Position numbers and translations under genes: made by a program
Notes under the pieces: generated by a model
Databases searched by the model: none
What the model saw: the letters and a program-made list of their open reading frames with translations, nothing else
Told to the model about the DNA's origin: nothing
In this document: positions 5,323 through 8,151 of the stretch, in pieces
Layout of the letters: each line of letters starts with the position of its first letter
Position numbering within the stretch: the first letter of the stretch is position 1
Assembly (NCBI GenBank): GCA_934700375.1
Contig: CAKUXT010000089.1
Coordinates: 1-8,151, forward strand
Length of the DNA: 8,151 bases
Direction: 5' to 3'
DNA from: an uncultured Bacilli bacterium
GTDB taxonomy: Bacteria > Bacillota_I > Bacilli_A > RFN20 > CAG-288

Positions 5323-8151
5323 ATGGGCAAAAACAAAGAAAAGAGAAGCTCGTTGACTTTATCGGAGCACTTCAAATTATGTTTTGGCATTCTTCTGATT
5401 TCTTTGTCGATCATCGCATTGACCGGTAAGACGGCTGTCGGTGAATTCTTCGCGTATTGTTTCGCCTATCTCTTCGGTTCCTTCTTCCCGGCATTTGCAG
5501 CTGCTTTCCTTCTTTTAGGCGTCGTCCTTGTCATCAGAAAGAAATTCCTGCCTGTCAGGAATCACTCTTTTCTTTATCTTGGTGTGTTTCTGATCCTTCT
5601 TTCCATGCTTTCCTTAGGATCGATTTCTTTTATGAAGGAAAATGCATCCTTGAACTTCTCCAATTTCACAGAGTTCTATGCCAAGAAGATGAAAAGCTTT
5701 GCTTTGTATCCCTTCTCTGTCGATTCCTATGAGGCGATGTCGACCTTAGGCGGCGGTTATTTTGGCCTTGCTTTACTGACATTGTTCTCCTCTGTCTGGG
5801 GATTGACCGGAAATATGGTCTTCTTTATTGCAATTCTTCTTTTAGGCATCTTCTTCGCTCTGTTCTCACCGATTTCCACTATTGCAAAAAGCATCCATAA
5901 GAAGAAAGCAGAGAAAGTCGCCTACAATTCTCCTTTCCATCCTGAGAAAGGAAAAGAGAAGAAAGTTCTCGATCGCGGTGAACCTGTCATCGAAGAGAAT
6001 AAGCGAGAAAACGATTATTCCAATATCGATCCTGAGCTGAAGAAACCGTTGTCCAATGACTGGCAGAGAACGACTTCTTTCAAGTCAAGCAGCGTTCTGG
6101 AAGCCACATTGACACAGTCTTTCTCCAAAAATGATGTGAAAGAGGCGATGAAAGAAGAGACTGTAAAGCCGGTTGAAACACCTGTCGAGAAACCGGTTGA
6201 AAGACCGATCGAAAGACCTGTTGTTCAGCAGGAAGTCAGAAGAGAAGAAAAGCCTGTCATCCGTGAAAATGAAAGTACTTTTAGAAACAATGCTCCGATC
6301 ATGAGGGAGAAGAGCGTTCTCTCCACCCCTGATTTCCATGCTTTTGATCTTGATGAGGAAGCTGAGAATTTCAAAAAGGGAGCCAAAGGAAAAGACCGCT
6401 CCACTTTTGATGTGATCGATCCTATCGTTCCCGATGAAAAGATGAAGAGCAAAGAAACAGAAAAGAAACCTGTCTATCAGAATCCTGCTCCTTCTCCTGT
6501 TGCTCCAGCTCCTTCTTATCAGGAAGTGAAGAAAGAAGAACCGGTCAGGACGACTTATTCGACTCCTTATTCTTCCTACAATCCTTTGGAAGCTGTTGCA
6601 AAGAATGTTCAGCCTCGCGCAAAGAAAGAAGAGACTGTTCAGGTCACTTTCCCTGTAGAAGAAGAGGAGGAAGAAGAGGAGGTTGTTGTCAATAAACCTG
6701 TGAAGAAAGACGATGAACCCGCTATTCTTCAGACAGAAGAAGAGGCCACAAGAGAGATTGAAAAACGTTACTTCTTGGATAAACAGAAACGCGCTATTCA
6801 GAGAATTGAAGAAAAGCAGCGCTTGAGAAACGAAAGAAAAGCCAACCTGATGCGCTTTGTCTCTGATACACCGAAAGTCTATCATTATCCGCTTCCTACC
6901 GATGCGCTTCTTCAGGAACATGATGATTCTCAGAAGATGCAGATCAATACGGAAAGTGCAATCAAGAAGGTTCAGGTCATCAACGAAGTCTTCAAAAACT
7001 ATCAAGTCAAAGCAAAGGCTGTCTCATTCACAGTCGGTGCCTCTGTCACCCGTTTCAACATCGAGACTGAACCTGGTGAGAGAAGCGATCGTATCGCCTC
7101 TTTGGTCGATGAACTTCAGAAGGCTCTTAACGGCGATAAATCCGTCCGTGTCGAAACGGTCGTCGAAGGAAAGAGCACCTCTGGCATTGAAGTCGGTAAC
7201 GCAAAGCCGATGGCTGTCTCCTTCAAGGATGTCTTTGAGTCAGTAGAGACAAATACGCACGATAATCTTCTTCTCCCTATCGGAAAAGATATCTCCGGAG
7301 ATATCGTTACTTCTCCGCTTAACAAGATGCCGCATCTTCTGATTGCCGGTACGACAGGAAGCGGTAAGTCTGTCCTTGTCCATTCGATGATCATGACGCT
7401 CATCATGAGAAACTATCCTTCTCAGATGAAGCTGATTCTCATCGATCCGAAACAGGTGGAATTCATCCGTTATCAGGAATGTTCTCATCTCTTCTGCCCT
7501 GTCATCTCTCAGCCTGAAAAAGCGGTCCTCGCTTTGAAACTCTTGGTCGATGAGATGAACAGAAGATTCACTGTCTTCAGCAATTACAAGGCTGCCAATA
7601 TCGAAAGTTACAACAAAGCAAGACAGGGAAGAGAAGCTGTCATGGAAGAGATGCCTTATCTTGTCTGCGTCATCGATGAATTTGCCGATTTGATGATGAC
7701 AGGCGGCAAGGATGTTGTCAACAATGTCCAGAAGATCGGTCAGAAGGCGAGAGCTGCCGGTATCCATATGATCATCGCAACGCAGAGACCTAGCAAAGAC
7801 ACGGTTCCGATGATGATCAAAGCCAATGTTCCTTGCCGTATCGGTCTTTCCTGCTCCGCTCAGGTCGATAGCCGTGTCATCCTTGATGAAAACGGTGCAG
7901 AGACGCTTTTAGGAAGAGGAGACTTGCTCTTCAAAGATCCTGGAAAGAAGTCTCTTGTCCGTGCGCAGTCGCCGTTCCTTTCCGATGAGGAAATCGATTC
8001 TGTTCTCGCTTACGTCAAAGAAAAGGCTGGAGATCCTGTCTACAATCAGGCCTTCCTTGAACTGGAAGATGATGACGATGAGGAGATTCAGTCGGATGAT
8101 GTCGATCCGCAGAAGAAACTGTATGATGATGTCAAAGACTTCGTCATACAC
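5323..8151 (+). CDS. ftsK: DNA translocase FtsK/SpoIIIE family, C-terminus cut by window edge
   Basis: This 943-codon open frame reaches the window end without a stop. The family are septum-located ATP-driven motors that pump double-stranded DNA during division or sporulation. N-terminal hydrophobic segments lie at about residues 16-35, 47-71, 83-102 and 145-183, the last long enough for one or two helices, which suits a four-helix membrane anchor. A charged, proline- and glutamate-rich linker follows (about 190-540), with a P-[VI]-E-[TKR] tetrapeptide repeated four times at 283-298, an eight-glutamate run at 446-453 and a probable charged helix at 471-506. The alpha domain starts near 545. 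The RecA-like motor has Walker A GTTGSGKS (676-683, K682), Walker B LVCVIDEFADL (780-790) and IIATQRPSKD (817-826). An acidic hinge (913-926) leads into YDDVKDFVIH, the apparent start of the winged-helix gamma domain, which is missing only because of the edge. FtsK versus SpoIIIE cannot be decided here. It has its own promoter. Confidence 0.95.
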   Translation, partial: MGKNKEKRSSLTLSEHFKLCFGILLISLSIIALTGKTAVGEFFAYCFAYLFGSFFPAFAAAFLLLGVVLVIRKKFLPVRNHSFLYLGVFLILLSMLSLGSISFMKENASLNFSNFTEFYAKKMKSFALYPFSVDSYEAMSTLGGGYFGLALLTLFSSVWGLTGNMVFFIAILLLGIFFALFSPISTIAKSIHKKKAEKVAYNSPFHPEKGKEKKVLDRGEPVIEENKRENDYSNIDPELKKPLSNDWQRTTSFKSSSVLEATLTQSFSKNDVKEAMKEETVKPVETPVEKPVERPIERPVVQQEVRREEKPVIRENESTFRNNAPIMREKSVLSTPDFHAFDLDEEAENFKKGAKGKDRSTFDVIDPIVPDEKMKSKETEKKPVYQNPAPSPVAPAPSYQEVKKEEPVRTTYSTPYSSYNPLEAVAKNVQPRAKKEETVQVTFPVEEEEEEEEVVVNKPVKKDDEPAILQTEEEATREIEKRYFLDKQKRAIQRIEEKQRLRNERKANLMRFVSDTPKVYHYPLPTDALLQEHDDSQKMQINTESAIKKVQVINEVFKNYQVKAKAVSFTVGASVTRFNIETEPGERSDRIASLVDELQKALNGDKSVRVETVVEGKSTSGIEVGNAKPMAVSFKDVFESVETNTHDNLLLPIGKDISGDIVTSPLNKMPHLLIAGTTGSGKSVLVHSMIMTLIMRNYPSQMKLILIDPKQVEFIRYQECSHLFCPVISQPEKAVLALKLLVDEMNRRFTVFSNYKAANIESYNKARQGREAVMEEMPYLVCVIDEFADLMMTGGKDVVNNVQKIGQKARAAGIHMIIATQRPSKDTVPMMIKANVPCRIGLSCSAQVDSRVILDENGAETLLGRGDLLFKDPGKKSLVRAQSPFLSDEEIDSVLAYVKEKAGDPVYNQAFLELEDDDDEEIQSDDVDPQKKLYDDVKDFVIH

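Noticed and set aside
5457..5732. A 91-codon + strand frame in another phase within the FtsK membrane region
   Set aside because: It overlaps the continuous frame from 5323, has no promoter or ribosome binding site of its own, and its cysteine- and phenylalanine-rich translation is an out-of-phase reading of the membrane segments.
6085..7005. A 306-codon open frame on the minus strand
   Set aside because: It lies wholly inside the linker and alpha domain of the FtsK-family gene. Its F-, L- and R-rich product is what the complement of GAA/AAG/TCT-rich codons produces, and it matches no family I recognise.
7240..7767. A 175-codon minus-strand frame over the FtsK motor domain
   Set aside because: It is antisense to the Walker A and Walker B region, which is clearly the coding sense strand.
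1..8151. CRISPR array, tRNA or rRNA gene, transposon or phage element
   Set aside because: No regularly spaced repeats, cloverleaf-like or ribosomal sequence, transposase, integrase or terminal inverted repeats were seen.
8041..8151. Natural truncation of the FtsK-family gene
   Set aside because: The frame is still open at the last base and runs into what looks like the gamma domain, so the cut is the window edge and not a mutation.

Overview
The window comes from a low-to-moderate GC Gram-positive bacterium of the Bacillota. A lineage near the Erysipelotrichia is my best guess, but it is an inference from gene types only: a type III glutamine synthetase, a class II (Firmicutes-type) galactose-1-phosphate uridylyltransferase, and a membrane-anchored FtsK/SpoIIIE translocase. 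TGA is used as an ordinary stop (ends of galK and galT), so this is not a mycoplasma-type code. AGA dominates for arginine and GTC is frequent for valine in all four genes, and I see no compositional break suggesting recent transfer.

Layout, all genes on the + strand. Bases 1-157: non-coding leader with a weak terminator-like element, two inverted repeats and a good sigma-A-type promoter. 158-2272: glnN, type III glutamine synthetase, as a single-gene unit closed by a strong intrinsic terminator (2298-2328). 2329-2520: regulatory region with an inverted repeat, a cre-like site and a near-consensus promoter. 2521-5198: a two-gene galK-galT operon whose stop and start codons share one base, closed by a UUCG-loop terminator (5202-5226). 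5227-5322: promoter region with two palindromes and an AT-rich tandem repeat. 5323 to the window end: an ftsK/spoIIIE-family gene, cut off by the edge at the start of its C-terminal DNA-recognition (gamma) domain.

How they work together: these look like three independent transcription units. GlnN assimilates ammonia. GalK and GalT carry out two successive steps of the Leloir pathway (galactose to galactose-1-phosphate to UDP-galactose). No epimerase (galE), mutarotase, transporter or regulator is in the window. FtsK pumps DNA during division and/or sporulation and has no evident link to the metabolic genes.

I found no undescribed system. This is an ordinary housekeeping region. The points worth a second look are regulatory (palindromes and repeats at all three promoters), the correct glnN start, and a divergent third motif in the galactokinase.
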